From NCBI GenBank assembly GCA_021731215.1, contig JAKFXU010000010.1, forward strand, positions 1-7,272: DNA of 7,272 bases. Reading direction: 5' to 3'. The position numbers and the translations under genes are program-made. Every line of letters starts with the position of its first letter. Within the stretch, counting starts at the first letter, position 1. Positions 1 to 7,272 of this stretch are shown here, in pieces. This DNA is from Rhodoferax sp. (GTDB lineage Bacteria; Pseudomonadota; Gammaproteobacteria; Burkholderiales; Burkholderiaceae_C). The notes below the pieces were generated by a model. The model made no database searches and was not told the origin of the DNA. It worked only from the letters and a program-made list of their open reading frames with translations.

Positions 1-975
1 GACCCGTTCGGCGATCAGCACGCCGCCGCTCAAGCGGCCCCTGACTTCCACCCGCACCCCCACGGCCAGACCCGCCGTGCCGTCGTCGAACCGGGTCGCC
101 GCGCTCGTGCTGACCGCGATGCCGTTGACGCTGAACGAGGCGGCCGAGGCGAAGGCCGTGATGCTGCCTTCGATTTCGGCTTGGTCACGGTCTTCGTTGG
201 CGTTTTCGGGCGGGCGGATGCGGGTCGCGCTCCAGACTCCTAGCGCCGGTGTGACGGCTAGCCGCACCCGGACCAATACATCATTGGCGAGCGTCACGCG
301 CACATCGGTGGTGTTCAGGTAACTGATCTGGATGGCAGCGGCACCGCTGCCAATGGAGAACGTACTGCCGCCTGTATTGAAATTCTTTACCAGCCCTTGG
401 ATCTTGTAGACCGTGGATATGCTTTTCTTCTCGATGAAGGTGGCCTGAATCGTGTTGTCGGCCGGATTGACCATGCCATGCACTTCGACAATGTCATTTA
501 CCGCCAGTGACGCAAAGCCGTTGATCGACACGTCAAAAATCGTGCTGCCGGTGATTTTGACGGTCTGGCCCAGCACCGTCAGTGTCTGTGGACTCGCGCT
601 GATGGCCGCGATCGGCCCCTGCAGCTCGCCGCCCACCAGAATCGAGGTGGCGGTCGCGCTGGTGCCCGCCACCGCCGAACCCAGCACCGTGGCCATCATC
701 CCGAGCTTGAGCTTGCCGCGCATGTCGTTGCCGTCGTCATCGCTGACACGGGCACCCGAATCGTCGAAGCGCACGCCATTGCTGTTGAGAATGATGGAGC
801 CAAAACCGGTGATCGGCCCGACCGAGAACGAGCCGGTGCCGCCGCTGCTCAGACCGGCCAGATCGCTGCCACCACCGCCGCAGCCTGCCAGCGCCAGGGC
901 GCTGCCCAGCAGGGTCAACATTCCGGCCCGACGCGTGATGCCGTGGGCGGCCGGGGTTGTCAGTACGTTTTTCAT
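1..975 (-). CDS. DUF5666-type repeat lipoprotein, C-terminus cut by the window edge
   Basis: The minus frame from ATG 975-973 stays open for 325 codons to base 1, so the 3' end is missing. An AAGGAG ribosome site (982-987) sits 6 bases before the ATG and fixes the start. The N-terminus is a lipoprotein signal: a hydrophobic stretch at residues 17-30 ends in the lipobox LAGC with Cys32, followed by glycines. The residue after Cys is Gly, not Asp, so the outer membrane is the likelier destination. The rest is a chain of beta-rich repeats, each opening with G-x-I/V (residues 53, 120, 194, 270). Diagnostic phrases are GFGSIILNSNGVRFD (57-71) and LTVLGQTVKITGSTIFD (132-148), typical of DUF5666, a family of unknown function. 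No catalytic motif is visible. It starts 32 bases after the DUF6502 gene stops and has no promoter of its own that I can see, so co-transcription is likely. Family call is firm; function is unknown. Confidence 0.85.
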   Translation of the reverse strand, partial: MKNVLTTPAAHGITRRAGMLTLLGSALALAGCGGGGSDLAGLSSGGTGSFSVGPITGFGSIILNSNGVRFDDSGARVSDDDGNDMRGKLKLGMMATVLGSAVAGTSATATSILVGGELQGPIAAISASPQTLTVLGQTVKITGSTIFDVSINGFASLAVNDIVEVHGMVNPADNTIQATFIEKKSISTVYKIQGLVKNFNTGGSTFSIGSGAAAIQISYLNTTDVRVTLANDVLVRVRLAVTPALGVWSATRIRPPENANEDRDQAEIEGSITAFASAASFSVNGIAVSTSAATRFDDGTAGLAVGVRVEVRGRLSGGVLIAERV

Positions 976-1007
976 CTGATGCTCCTTGAGGGGTTAAGGT
1001 AAATGGG

Positions 1008-1868
1008 TCAGGGCTTGGTTGCCATGGCTTGCGACCAGGTGAACAGGCCGATGCGCAGGCTGTGGTCCTGCACCCGGCCGGCCTGCCGGTCGGCTTCGAT
1101 CATTTTTTCCAGTTGCGGCGCCACTTGTGCCAGCAGCGTGCGCCATTGCTGTGCCATCAACTCGCGCGCCTGCGCCAGCGACTCGGCCGACAGCTCGTCG
1201 GCGAAGATGGCCTGTTCGATCTGTTGCTGGCCGTCCTGCAGCACATTGGCCACGGCAGCACGGAAATGGTCGCCCACGTTGTCGCCCAGAAAGGCCAGCA
1301 TGCGGGCCCAGTCGCCACGCGGCACAAAGGCATCGCGCAGCAGGTGCACGCGGTCGCTGTCGGCCTCAACGGCGGCCAGTTGCAGCCGGCACAACTCGTC
1401 AAGCAGCGTGCGCGGATGCACGTCGCGCGTGGCCGCCTGGGCCAGACTCTCGAAACTCGGGGCCGGCCCCTGGCGTGCCAGCACCAGCGGTTTGTTGTCC
1501 GGACCCCGCAGCGCCGGGTCGGACAGCCAGCGCGTGAACAACTCGGTAATGGGCGAGCGCTGCGGTTCGTGAGCCCGGTCGGGCTGGCTCTCAAGACGGG
1601 CGACCTCGCGCCGGGTCAGTCCGGTGGTGGCGCTGATGCGGCTGGTCAGCCGGGTGGATGACTGGGCCGGGTGGGCTTCGCGCGCCGCTGCCACGAAGGC
1701 CGTGCGCAGCCGGTCTTCCACCGCGCGAATGCGAATCCCCTTGGCGATGCAAAGCTGGGCCAGCGGCCCATAGACGCTGTCCAGCGCATCCAGCACGGCT
1801 TGCTGGTCGGCACTCAGGGCATCCAGTACGGAGGGGTCTTCAGACGGTGATAGGGACGGATTTCGCAT
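1008..1868 (-). CDS. DUF6502 family protein, possible DNA-binding regulator
   Basis: This encodes 286 residues from ATG 1868-1866. The frame is open further upstream to 1970, but those extra residues read through the promoter and lack family resemblance. Family-like segments are YGPLAQLCIAKGIRIRAVED (33-52), SRISATTGLTRREVARLE (76-93), RWLSDPALRGPDNKPL (113-128), PSFESLAQAATRDVHPRTLL (137-156) and LLRDAFVPRGD (176-186). Residues 76-92 resemble a helix-turn-helix, which would suit a transcriptional regulator, but that is inference: the family has no established role that I know. The C-terminal third (about 205-262) is helical and Gln/Glu/Ala-rich. There is no signal peptide or membrane segment, so it should be cytoplasmic. 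It is the first gene of an operon with the downstream DUF5666 lipoprotein. A weak GAGG lies 6 bases before the ATG, but the predicted transcript would start after it. If the protein binds DNA, the palindrome in its own promoter is the obvious candidate site. Confidence 0.85.
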   Translation of the reverse strand: MRNPSLSPSEDPSVLDALSADQQAVLDALDSVYGPLAQLCIAKGIRIRAVEDRLRTAFVAAAREAHPAQSSTRLTSRISATTGLTRREVARLESQPDRAHEPQRSPITELFTRWLSDPALRGPDNKPLVLARQGPAPSFESLAQAATRDVHPRTLLDELCRLQLAAVEADSDRVHLLRDAFVPRGDWARMLAFLGDNVGDHFRAAVANVLQDGQQQIEQAIFADELSAESLAQARELMAQQWRTLLAQVAPQLEKMIEADRQAGRVQDHSLRIGLFTWSQAMATKP

Positions 1869-1878
1869 GATTGGCCTC

Positions 1879-1907
1879 AGTATAAATGTGCAGTTAGCAC
1901 ATTTCAA
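1879..1907 (-). promoter_or_regulatory. Sigma-70-type promoter of the DUF6502-DUF5666 operon
   Basis: Read on the minus strand, TTGAAA (1907-1902) and TATACT (1884-1879) are separated by exactly 17 bases, and each differs from consensus at one position. Only 10 bases separate the -10 from the ATG at 1868, so transcription should begin within about 5 bases of the start codon, giving a nearly leaderless mRNA. The spacer is filled by a palindrome, annotated separately. Confidence 0.65.
1884..1904. repeat. 21-bp palindrome over the DUF6502 promoter, operator candidate
   Basis: The perfect arms AAATGTGC (1884-1891) and GCACATTT (1897-1904) flank a 5-base centre. The palindrome spans the whole -35/-10 spacer and touches three bases of the -35 and one of the -10. 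A dimeric regulator bound here would exclude RNA polymerase. The local AT-richness contrasts with the GC-rich surroundings. The binding protein is unknown; autoregulation by the DUF6502 protein is one possibility. Confidence 0.6.
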
Positions 1908-1972
1908 ATAAATTTGTAACCAGATATACAGTTCCGGTGCGCCGGACTGGAACGTCGGCGCTTGCGGCATGG

Positions 1973-1978
1973 GACAAT
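1973..1978 (+). promoter_or_regulatory. Possible -10 element for queA
   Basis: GACAAT in the context GGGACAATTCCGCCC resembles the -10 motif in front of tgt in this same window. It would give a leader of about 45 bases before the queA ATG at 2031. No convincing -35 is seen 16-18 bases upstream. TATACA (1925-1930) is an alternative -10. The rest of the 1869-2030 gap holds nothing else I can name. Confidence 0.3.
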
Positions 1979-2030
1979 TCCGCCCTGTCTTTTCAACTTG
2001 GGTAACGGGTTTGTCCGACCCTCAAGCACT

Positions 2031-3134
2031 ATGTCCACCTCCTCGCCCGGCGCCACGCGCCCCTATACCCTGAGCGACTTTGATTTCACGCTCCCGCCCG
2101 AACTGATTGCCCAGCACCCGGCGCCCGAGCGCAGCGGCTCGCGGCTGCTCGATGGCACTGCTGCCACGCCGACTGACCGCATCTTCCGTGAGCTGCCCGC
2201 GCTGTTAAAAACCGGTGACCTGCTGGTGTTCAACGACACCAAGGTGATCAAGGCGCGCCTGTTTGGCGAAAAGCCCACCGGCGGCAAGCTCGAGTTGCTG
2301 ATTGAGCGGGTGCTGGGCGGCAACCAGGTGGCGGCCCACATGCGGGTGAGCAAGAAACCCGAGGTCGGCACCACGCTGGCCTTGACCGGTGCGCCCGCTG
2401 CGAACGACGGCCTGCGCGCCACGCTGCTGGGCCGCTGGCCCGATGCCGACGGCGCCCTGTTCCGCTTTGTGCTGTCCAACGACGCCGGGGACGACCCTTA
2501 CACCCTGATGGAACGCCACGGCCACGTGCCGCTGCCGCCCTACATCAGCCACCGCGATTCGGCCCAGGACGCCGCGCGCTACCAGACCGTGTTTGCCAAG
2601 AACCCAGGCGCCGTGGCGGCCCCGACCGCCGCGCTGCATTTTGATGACGCGCTGCTGGACGCCATCGACGCCAGCGGCGTGCAACGTGCCCACGTTACCC
2701 TGCATGTGGGCGCGGGCACCTTCCAGCCGATCAAAACCGAGAACCTGGCCGAGCACCAGATGCACAGCGAGTGGTACGACGTGCCGCTGGCCACGCGGCA
2801 GGCGGTTGCCGCCTGCCGCGCCCGCGGTGGCCGCATCGTGGCGGTAGGCACCACCACCGTGCGCACGCTGGAAGCCTGGGCGCAAACCGGGCAGGTGACG
2901 GGCGACACGCAAATCTTCATCACGCCGGGCTTTGAGTTCAAGCTGGTGGACCTGCTGATCACCAACTTTCACCTGCCCAAATCGACCCTGATGATGCTGG
3001 TCAGCGCGTTTGCAGGCTACCAGCACATCATGGCGCTGTACGCCCATGCCATCCATCAACAGTACCGATTTTTCAGCTACGGCGACGCGATGCTGTTGAG
3101 GCTTGAGCAAGTCAGGGTTTCGGGAAAAAGTTGA
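2031..3134 (+). CDS. queA: S-adenosylmethionine:tRNA ribosyltransferase-isomerase QueA
   Basis: QueA transfers and isomerises the ribosyl group of S-adenosylmethionine onto 7-aminomethyl-7-deazaguanine at position 34 of tRNAs with GUN anticodons, making epoxyqueuosine in the cytoplasm. The 367-residue product is close to the usual 340-360. Family segments run through its full length: [20 protein letters not shown] (12-31), [18 protein letters not shown] (64-81), [10 protein letters not shown] (163-172), [12 protein letters not shown] (193-204), [10 protein letters not shown] (225-234), [10 protein letters not shown] (272-281), [19 protein letters not shown] (311-329) and [10 protein letters not shown] (347-356). 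The frame is open back to an ATG at 1962, but family similarity begins just after ATG 2031. Neither start has a clear Shine-Dalgarno sequence. After the usual ending (DAMLL) there are 11 extra residues, the last few encoded opposite the end of vapC, with a 23-base tail-to-tail overlap. Its pathway partner tgt lies about 2 kb downstream. Confidence 0.97.
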   Translation: MSTSSPGATRPYTLSDFDFTLPPELIAQHPAPERSGSRLLDGTAATPTDRIFRELPALLKTGDLLVFNDTKVIKARLFGEKPTGGKLELLIERVLGGNQVAAHMRVSKKPEVGTTLALTGAPAANDGLRATLLGRWPDADGALFRFVLSNDAGDDPYTLMERHGHVPLPPYISHRDSAQDAARYQTVFAKNPGAVAAPTAALHFDDALLDAIDASGVQRAHVTLHVGAGTFQPIKTENLAEHQMHSEWYDVPLATRQAVAACRARGGRIVAVGTTTVRTLEAWAQTGQVTGDTQIFITPGFEFKLVDLLITNFHLPKSTLMMLVSAFAGYQHIMALYAHAIHQQYRFFSYGDAMLLRLEQVRVSGKS

Positions 3135-3486
3135 CGCCGGGCAAGCCCTGATAGTCCATGTCCTGCGTCCAGAAAGTGGCTTTGTGTTCCAGCGCCAGGC
3201 TGTACATCACCGCATCGGCCATTGCCAGGCGGTGGCGAAGCGCGATATCGGCGGCGGCAATGGCGCGGCGGTCGGTCAGCTCCAGCACGCAGCCCAGGCG
3301 CATGGCATCCAGACACGATGCCACCACGTCAGCAGGCATCTTGCGGCTGAGGATTTTGTGAACTTCGTACAGCGCGATGACTGGCACCAACAGCTTGTCG
3401 CGCTGCTCGATCACCGGCTTGAACAAGGGGCCGCTGGGGCCAGCGAGGAAAAACTCAATCCAGCCAGAAGAATCGACGACATTCAT
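3112..3486 (-). CDS. vapC: VapC-type PIN-domain toxin ribonuclease
   Basis: The 124-residue product is a normal size for a single PIN domain. The acidic residues expected to hold the catalytic metal are present: D5 in [14 protein letters not shown]41 in [10 protein letters not shown]91 in [12 protein letters not shown], and D109 or D111 in [11 protein letters not shown]. VapC toxins are Mg2+-dependent RNases that stop translation by cutting tRNA or rRNA until bound by the antitoxin; the target here cannot be read from sequence. The ATG at 3486-3484 overlaps the antitoxin's TGA by four bases (ATGA), so the two should be translationally coupled. The 3' end overlaps queA by 23 bases in the opposite direction, leaving no room for a terminator between them. 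All catalytic positions are intact, so the toxin looks functional. Confidence 0.93.
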   Translation of the reverse strand: MNVVDSSGWIEFFLAGPSGPLFKPVIEQRDKLLVPVIALYEVHKILSRKMPADVVASCLDAMRLGCVLELTDRRAIAAADIALRHRLAMADAVMYSLALEHKATFWTQDMDYQGLPGVNFFPKP

Positions 3487-3713
3487 TCGAACTCCCGATC
3501 CGGCTCTTTGGGAATTTCCAGATCGGCCGGATCAAGGTTGTAGCCCTTGAGCATGCCGTAATACGCACTCATGGGCAATTCTGGCTTGATCACCAACTCC
3601 TGCCCGCGCAGTTCAAAGTGAATGTGGGAGCCCGGCCCAATGCCAAGCTTGGCGCGCATGGCGGCCGGCAAAGTGACTTGCCCTTTGCTGGAAACGATGG
3701 CCTCAGATCGCAT
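3483..3713 (-). CDS. vapB: VapB-type antitoxin with AbrB/SpoVT DNA-binding domain
   Basis: This is a 76-residue protein. Residues 2-46 form a swapped-hairpin AbrB/MazE domain (EAIVSSKGQVTLPAAMRAKL, then LGIGPGSHIHFELRGQELVI). The acidic, flexible C-terminus (about 47-76: MSAYYGMLKGYNLDPADLEI, then a charged end) is the part that in such antitoxins wraps the PIN toxin. ATG 3713-3711 is chosen because AAAGGA (minus strand, 3725-3720) lies 6 bases before it. The in-frame TTG at 3719 would directly abut that site. As in related pairs, the antitoxin comes first and probably represses its own promoter with the toxin as co-repressor. Repeats in the AT-rich region upstream are candidate operators. 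It is divergent from the HD-GYP gene. Confidence 0.92.
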   Translation of the reverse strand: MRSEAIVSSKGQVTLPAAMRAKLGIGPGSHIHFELRGQELVIKPELPMSAYYGMLKGYNLDPADLEIPKEPDREFE

Positions 3714-3736
3714 GATCAATCCTTTACAAAAGATAA

Positions 3737-3761
3737 AGTAAAGCTATTTTAATAGTAAAGC
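3737..3761. repeat. Direct repeats and palindrome upstream of vapB, operator candidate
   Basis: AGTAAAGC occurs twice, at 3737-3744 and 3754-3761, with a 17-base period. Between and overlapping them is the palindrome CTATT-TT-AATAG (3744-3755), which contains the putative vapB -10. An inverted copy of the repeat core, CTTTAC, lies at 3722-3727. This arrangement suits binding by an AbrB-type antitoxin or the VapBC complex. Confidence 0.45.
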
Positions 3762-3773
3762 GTTGCACTGCAA
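3746..3773 (-). promoter_or_regulatory. Candidate vapBC promoter
   Basis: On the minus strand TTGCAG (3773-3768) and TAAAAT (3751-3746) are 16 bases apart. Transcription would start near 3739, leaving a leader of about 26 bases that contains the AAAGGA ribosome site. An alternative pair, TTTACT-N17-TTATCT, lies slightly downstream (minus strand, about 3759-3731). Both fit an AT-rich island, so the exact promoter is uncertain. Confidence 0.4.
3763..3773. repeat. Short palindrome between divergent vapB and HD-GYP promoters
   Basis: TTGCA-C-TGCAA is a perfect 5-bp-arm palindrome. Its minus strand supplies the -35 proposed for vapB, and its plus strand could supply the -35 for the HD-GYP gene (CTGCAA, 16 bases before TAAAAT at 3790-3795). 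A factor bound here could affect both genes. It is short enough to be a coincidence. Confidence 0.3.
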
Positions 3774-3795
3774 ATCTGAAAGAAAGCAATAAAAT
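3768..3795 (+). promoter_or_regulatory. Weak candidate promoter of the HD-GYP gene
   Basis: CTGCAA (3768-3773) and TAAAAT (3790-3795) are 16 bases apart. The -10 is good and the -35 is poor. A start near 3802 would leave a leader of about 17 bases before the ATG at 3819, with only a weak AAG as a ribosome site. Confidence 0.3.
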
Positions 3796-3818
3796 AACAC
3801 GCCGTACACATCAAGACG

Positions 3819-5077
3819 ATGAACACCTTCCAAAAGCGCAGCATGATTCGCATCGCGGCTGTCAGCATCGGTCTGGCATCTTTGGCCAGCCCGGTGGCCT
3901 GGTTTGTGGAGCGTGAAAATGCGCAGGAAAGCATCGTTTCCCTGGCCATCGAAGAGTCAAGACGGCTGCTGTATCACTTTGAAGCGATCAATCTGAGCGG
4001 CCCGAGCGCCACTGAGCACGCCACCCTGGCTGCGAAAACCATCACCGGCGGCTTGTTTGACGTCGTCGAAATCTACGACAGCCAGGGTCGCAAGCTGGCC
4101 GAATCGCTGACCAAAGAGGGTGCCGCAGTGGAGTCGTCTTTGCCAATACATGGCGCGCCAAACTACGTGGCCGCCTCGTATGAAAGCCTGAAGCTTTCCA
4201 GCGATCTCTGGGTCTTGCGGGTGTTCGTGCCACTGCGCGTTTCCGCCACCGACATGAGCTTGCCCATTACGGGCTATTTTGAGGGGGTACGCATTGTGCC
4301 GGCCTGGCAACGGGCGCAAATCTTGGCCAGCTCCCTGACAGTGGCCTTGATGGTCGGCCTGGCATCTTTGCTCTGCGGCGCTGTGCTCTATCCGGTGGTG
4401 GTGTATCTGTCGGCGGACAACGAACGCAAAGCGCGCGAGGTACTTGACTCCCACATTTCGATGATGGAGGCGCTCGGTCGCGCCATTGCCAAACGGGACT
4501 CCGATACCGGCGCCCACAATTACCGGGTCGCATGGATTAGCGCAAGCATTGCCGAGCGCATGGGCATCACCGGAAGTGCGATGCAAGCGCTGATTGCGGG
4601 CAGCTTTTTGCACGATGTGGGAAAAATCGGGATTCCCGACGCCATTCTGCTCAAGCCCGGCAAGCTCGACGATGCGGAGTTGGTCATCATGCGCACCCAC
4701 GTCGCACAAGGGGAGGAAATCGTCATCGGCATGGGCTGGCTCGATGGTGCCCATGCCGTGGTCGCCGCCCATCACGAAAAATGGAATGGCAGCGGCTATC
4801 CGCGTCGGCTCACAGGCGAGGAAATACCGCTGGCGGCGCGCATTTTTGCGGTGGCCGATGTCTTTGATGCGCTGTGCTCGAAACGCCCGTACAAGGAGCC
4901 CATGGGCTTTGATACCGCGATGGCGATCCTCGAAAAAGACACGGGCAGCCATTTCGACCCGGCCGTCATGGCCGCGTTTCGACCGATGGCGCGCCAGACC
5001 TTCGATCGCCTGGCCAACAGTTCTGAGGCCGATGCCCGGCAACTGTTGGAAGACCGCATGCGGCAGCATTTTGATCT

Positions 5078-5081
<4 letters not shown>
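3819..5081 (+). CDS. Membrane-bound sensor HD-GYP protein, probable cyclic-di-GMP phosphodiesterase
   Basis: HD-GYP proteins hydrolyse cyclic-di-GMP, lowering this second messenger and typically favouring motility over biofilm. The 420-residue product has a transmembrane helix at about 9-30, an extracytoplasmic region at about 31-165, a second helix at about 167-197, a short cytoplasmic linker and an HD-GYP domain at about 205-400. The outer region contains VVEIYDSQGRKLAE (82-95) and looks like a PAS/Cache-like sensor; its ligand is unknown. No HAMP domain is evident. Catalytic features are DTGAH (229-233), HD-x-GK (H265, D266, K269), H294 in MRTHVAQG, HHE (318-320), GSGYP (324-328) and ADVFDAL (346-352) with D347, so the domain looks active. 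One metal-site position that is often Glu, four residues before H233, is Asp229. The start is the first ATG, directly before the first membrane segment. The gene is divergent from vapB, and tgt begins 33 bases after its stop. Confidence 0.92.
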
Positions 5082-6332
<1,251 letters not shown>

Positions 6333-6373
6333 GCGACCGCCAGCGCCCCCAATGCCATCAACCTCCCCCATTT

Positions 6374-6415
6374 ATCATTGCAAATAATGGAATGAAACTC
6401 CATAATTGCAATGAT
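6374..6415. repeat. Long inverted repeat covering the ATPase promoter and start codon
   Basis: The outer arms ATCATTGCAA (6374-6383) and TTGCAATGAT (6406-6415) are perfectly complementary. The inner arms ATGGA (6387-6391) and TCCAT (6399-6403) also pair, leaving a small 3-by-2 internal mismatch and a 7-base centre, ATGAAAC. In all, 15 base pairs sit within 42 bases. As DNA it overlays -35, -10 and the start, like an operator. If transcribed from further upstream, the RNA hairpin would bury the AUG. Confidence 0.7.
6378..6406 (+). promoter_or_regulatory. Candidate promoter of the AAA ATPase gene, leaderless
   Basis: TTGCAA (6378-6383) and CATAAT (6401-6406) are separated by exactly 17 bases. 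The -10 ends 7 bases before the ATG at 6414, so transcription would start at or beside that codon. No Shine-Dalgarno sequence lies in range. Both hexamers are inside the arms of a large inverted repeat. Confidence 0.5.
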
Positions 6416-7272
6416 GCTTCAACGCCACCTGCTCTCACCACTAGCCGAAGAAATTCAACACACCCCCGCAGTCGCCCTGCTCGGGCCGCGCCAGGTTGGC
6501 AAAACCACGCTAGCCCTGGAAGTGTCCCAAACCATCCCCAGCGTGTACCTTGACCTCGAGTCGGAACGCGACCTGGCCAAGCTGGCGCAACCCGAGCTCT
6601 ACCTTGCGGACCATCTGGACAAGCTGGTAATTCTTGACGAGGTACACCGCGCCCCTGGCCTGTTTCCCGTCCTGCGCGGACTGATCGACCAGGCCCGGCG
6701 CAACGGCAAGCGGTCGGCCCTGTACCTGCTGCTGGGCTCGGCCTCACTTGACCTATTGCAACAATCGGGCGAAACGCTGGCCGGCCGCATCGCCTATCTC
6801 GAACTGGTGCCGCTCAACGTCCTGGAGACCGGACCTGACAACACCGACACACTCTGGCTGCGCGGCGGCTTTCCTGAAAGCCTGACAGCCCCTGGCGAGG
6901 CGCGCAGCCTGCGTTGGCGGCAGAATTTCATTCGCACCTATTTGGAGCGAGATATTGCGCAATTCGGGCCCCGCATTGCGGCCCAAACCTTGCGCCGCTT
7001 CTGGACCATGCTGGCGCACCACCAAAGTGGTCTGCTGAACGTGGCCCAACTCGCACGCAACCTGGGCATCGATGCGAAAACGGCCCAAAGCTACATTGAC
7101 CTGCTATGCGACCTGCTGTTGGTGCGCCGCCTGCCGCCTTGGCACGCCAACATTGGCAAAAGACTGGTCAAGTCGCCCAAGGTCTATGTGCGCGACAGCG
7201 GACTGGTGCATGCGCTGCTGGACATCGGGAGCAAGGAAACCCTGCTGTCCCACCCGGTCGTGGGGGCTAGCT
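6414..7272 (+). CDS. AAA-type ATPase with DUF4143 C-terminus, cut by the window edge
   Basis: This is an open frame of 286 codons to the window edge; relatives are usually about 370-400 residues, so roughly the last quarter is missing. The N-terminal AAA_14-type ATPase has Walker A GPRQVGKTT (24-32, K30), Walker B LVILDEVH (71-78, D75/E76), a sensor-like LLLGSAS (105-111), WLRGGFPES (148-156) and YLERDI (176-181). A winged-helix-like segment follows (about 207-231: LLNVAQLARNLGI, then DAKTAQSYIDLL). The DUF4143 region follows, with KSPKVYVRDSGLVHALL (253-269) and HPVVGAS at the cut, which in relatives continues WEGF. The family is common and often multicopy in bacteria and archaea, with no agreed role. 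ATG 6411 immediately before is an in-frame alternative start. ATG 6414 is preferred because the -10 is then 7 bases away. The ATPase starts 81 bases after tgt and probably has its own promoter. Confidence 0.88.
   Translation, partial: MLQRHLLSPLAEEIQHTPAVALLGPRQVGKTTLALEVSQTIPSVYLDLESERDLAKLAQPELYLADHLDKLVILDEVHRAPGLFPVLRGLIDQARRNGKRSALYLLLGSASLDLLQQSGETLAGRIAYLELVPLNVLETGPDNTDTLWLRGGFPESLTAPGEARSLRWRQNFIRTYLERDIAQFGPRIAAQTLRRFWTMLAHHQSGLLNVAQLARNLGIDAKTAQSYIDLLCDLLLVRRLPPWHANIGKRLVKSPKVYVRDSGLVHALLDIGSKETLLSHPVVGAS

Noticed and set aside
452..979. A 175-codon plus-strand frame with Pro/Ser-rich sequence
   Set aside because: It is antisense to the lipoprotein, which has a ribosome site, lipobox and repeat structure.
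1029..1661. Plus-strand frames of 136-210 codons
   Set aside because: They are opposite the DUF6502 gene, whose own frame carries the family segments.
1931..1953. GTTCC/GGAAC arms and an inner CCGG/CCGG in the DUF6502-queA gap
   Set aside because: The two pairings compete for the same bases, the arms are short and GC-rich, and there is no following T-run, so neither a terminator nor an operator can be supported.
1962..2030. An upstream ATG that would extend QueA by 23 residues
   Set aside because: The extension has no ribosome site and no resemblance to QueA; family similarity begins just after ATG 2031.
2205..3110. A 301-codon minus-strand frame
   Set aside because: It is fully antisense to queA, has no family resemblance and shows the same His/Gln/Val-rich shadow composition.
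3100..3140. A terminator between convergent queA and vapC
   Set aside because: The coding regions overlap by 23 bases and I see no hairpin with a T-run on either strand.

Overview
The window is GC-rich, densely coded DNA of the type found in Burkholderiales. QueA, TGT and the DUF6502/DUF5666 pair all look like Comamonadaceae versions (Rhodoferax/Polaromonas-like). That placement rests on remembered family resemblance, not on a search. I see no rRNA, tRNA, CRISPR array, insertion sequence or phage gene.

Layout. Positions 1-1868, minus strand, hold a two-gene operon of poorly characterised families: a DUF6502 protein with a helix-turn-helix-like segment, then, after 32 bases, a lipoprotein built of DUF5666-type repeats that runs off the left edge. 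Its promoter has a perfect 8-bp-arm palindrome filling the space between -35 and -10, as a repressor operator would. Positions 2031-3134, plus strand, are queA. It overlaps tail-to-tail with a vapBC toxin-antitoxin pair (3112-3713, minus). Divergent from vapB is a membrane-bound HD-GYP protein, a likely cyclic-di-GMP phosphodiesterase (3819-5081, plus). Then come tgt (5115-6332, plus) and an AAA/DUF4143 ATPase that is cut by the right edge.

How the genes work together. TGT and QueA catalyse consecutive steps of queuosine synthesis in tRNA: base exchange at the wobble position, then addition of the epoxycyclopentanediol from SAM. They are adjacent in many bacteria (E. coli queA-tgt-yajC-secD). 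Here about 2 kb carrying vapBC and the HD-GYP gene separates them, and the gene after tgt is the ATPase rather than yajC. tgt appears to have its own promoter.

The most unusual signals are regulatory. Three genes (DUF6502, tgt, AAA ATPase) have a -10-like element only 7-10 bases before the start codon, which predicts leaderless or nearly leaderless mRNAs. In two of the three a large inverted repeat lies over the promoter. TGT also carries about 13 extra residues inside its zinc site. I do not see a clearly new multi-gene defence or mobile system. The DUF6502-DUF5666 operon and the palindrome-controlled ATPase are the best candidates for undescribed biology.
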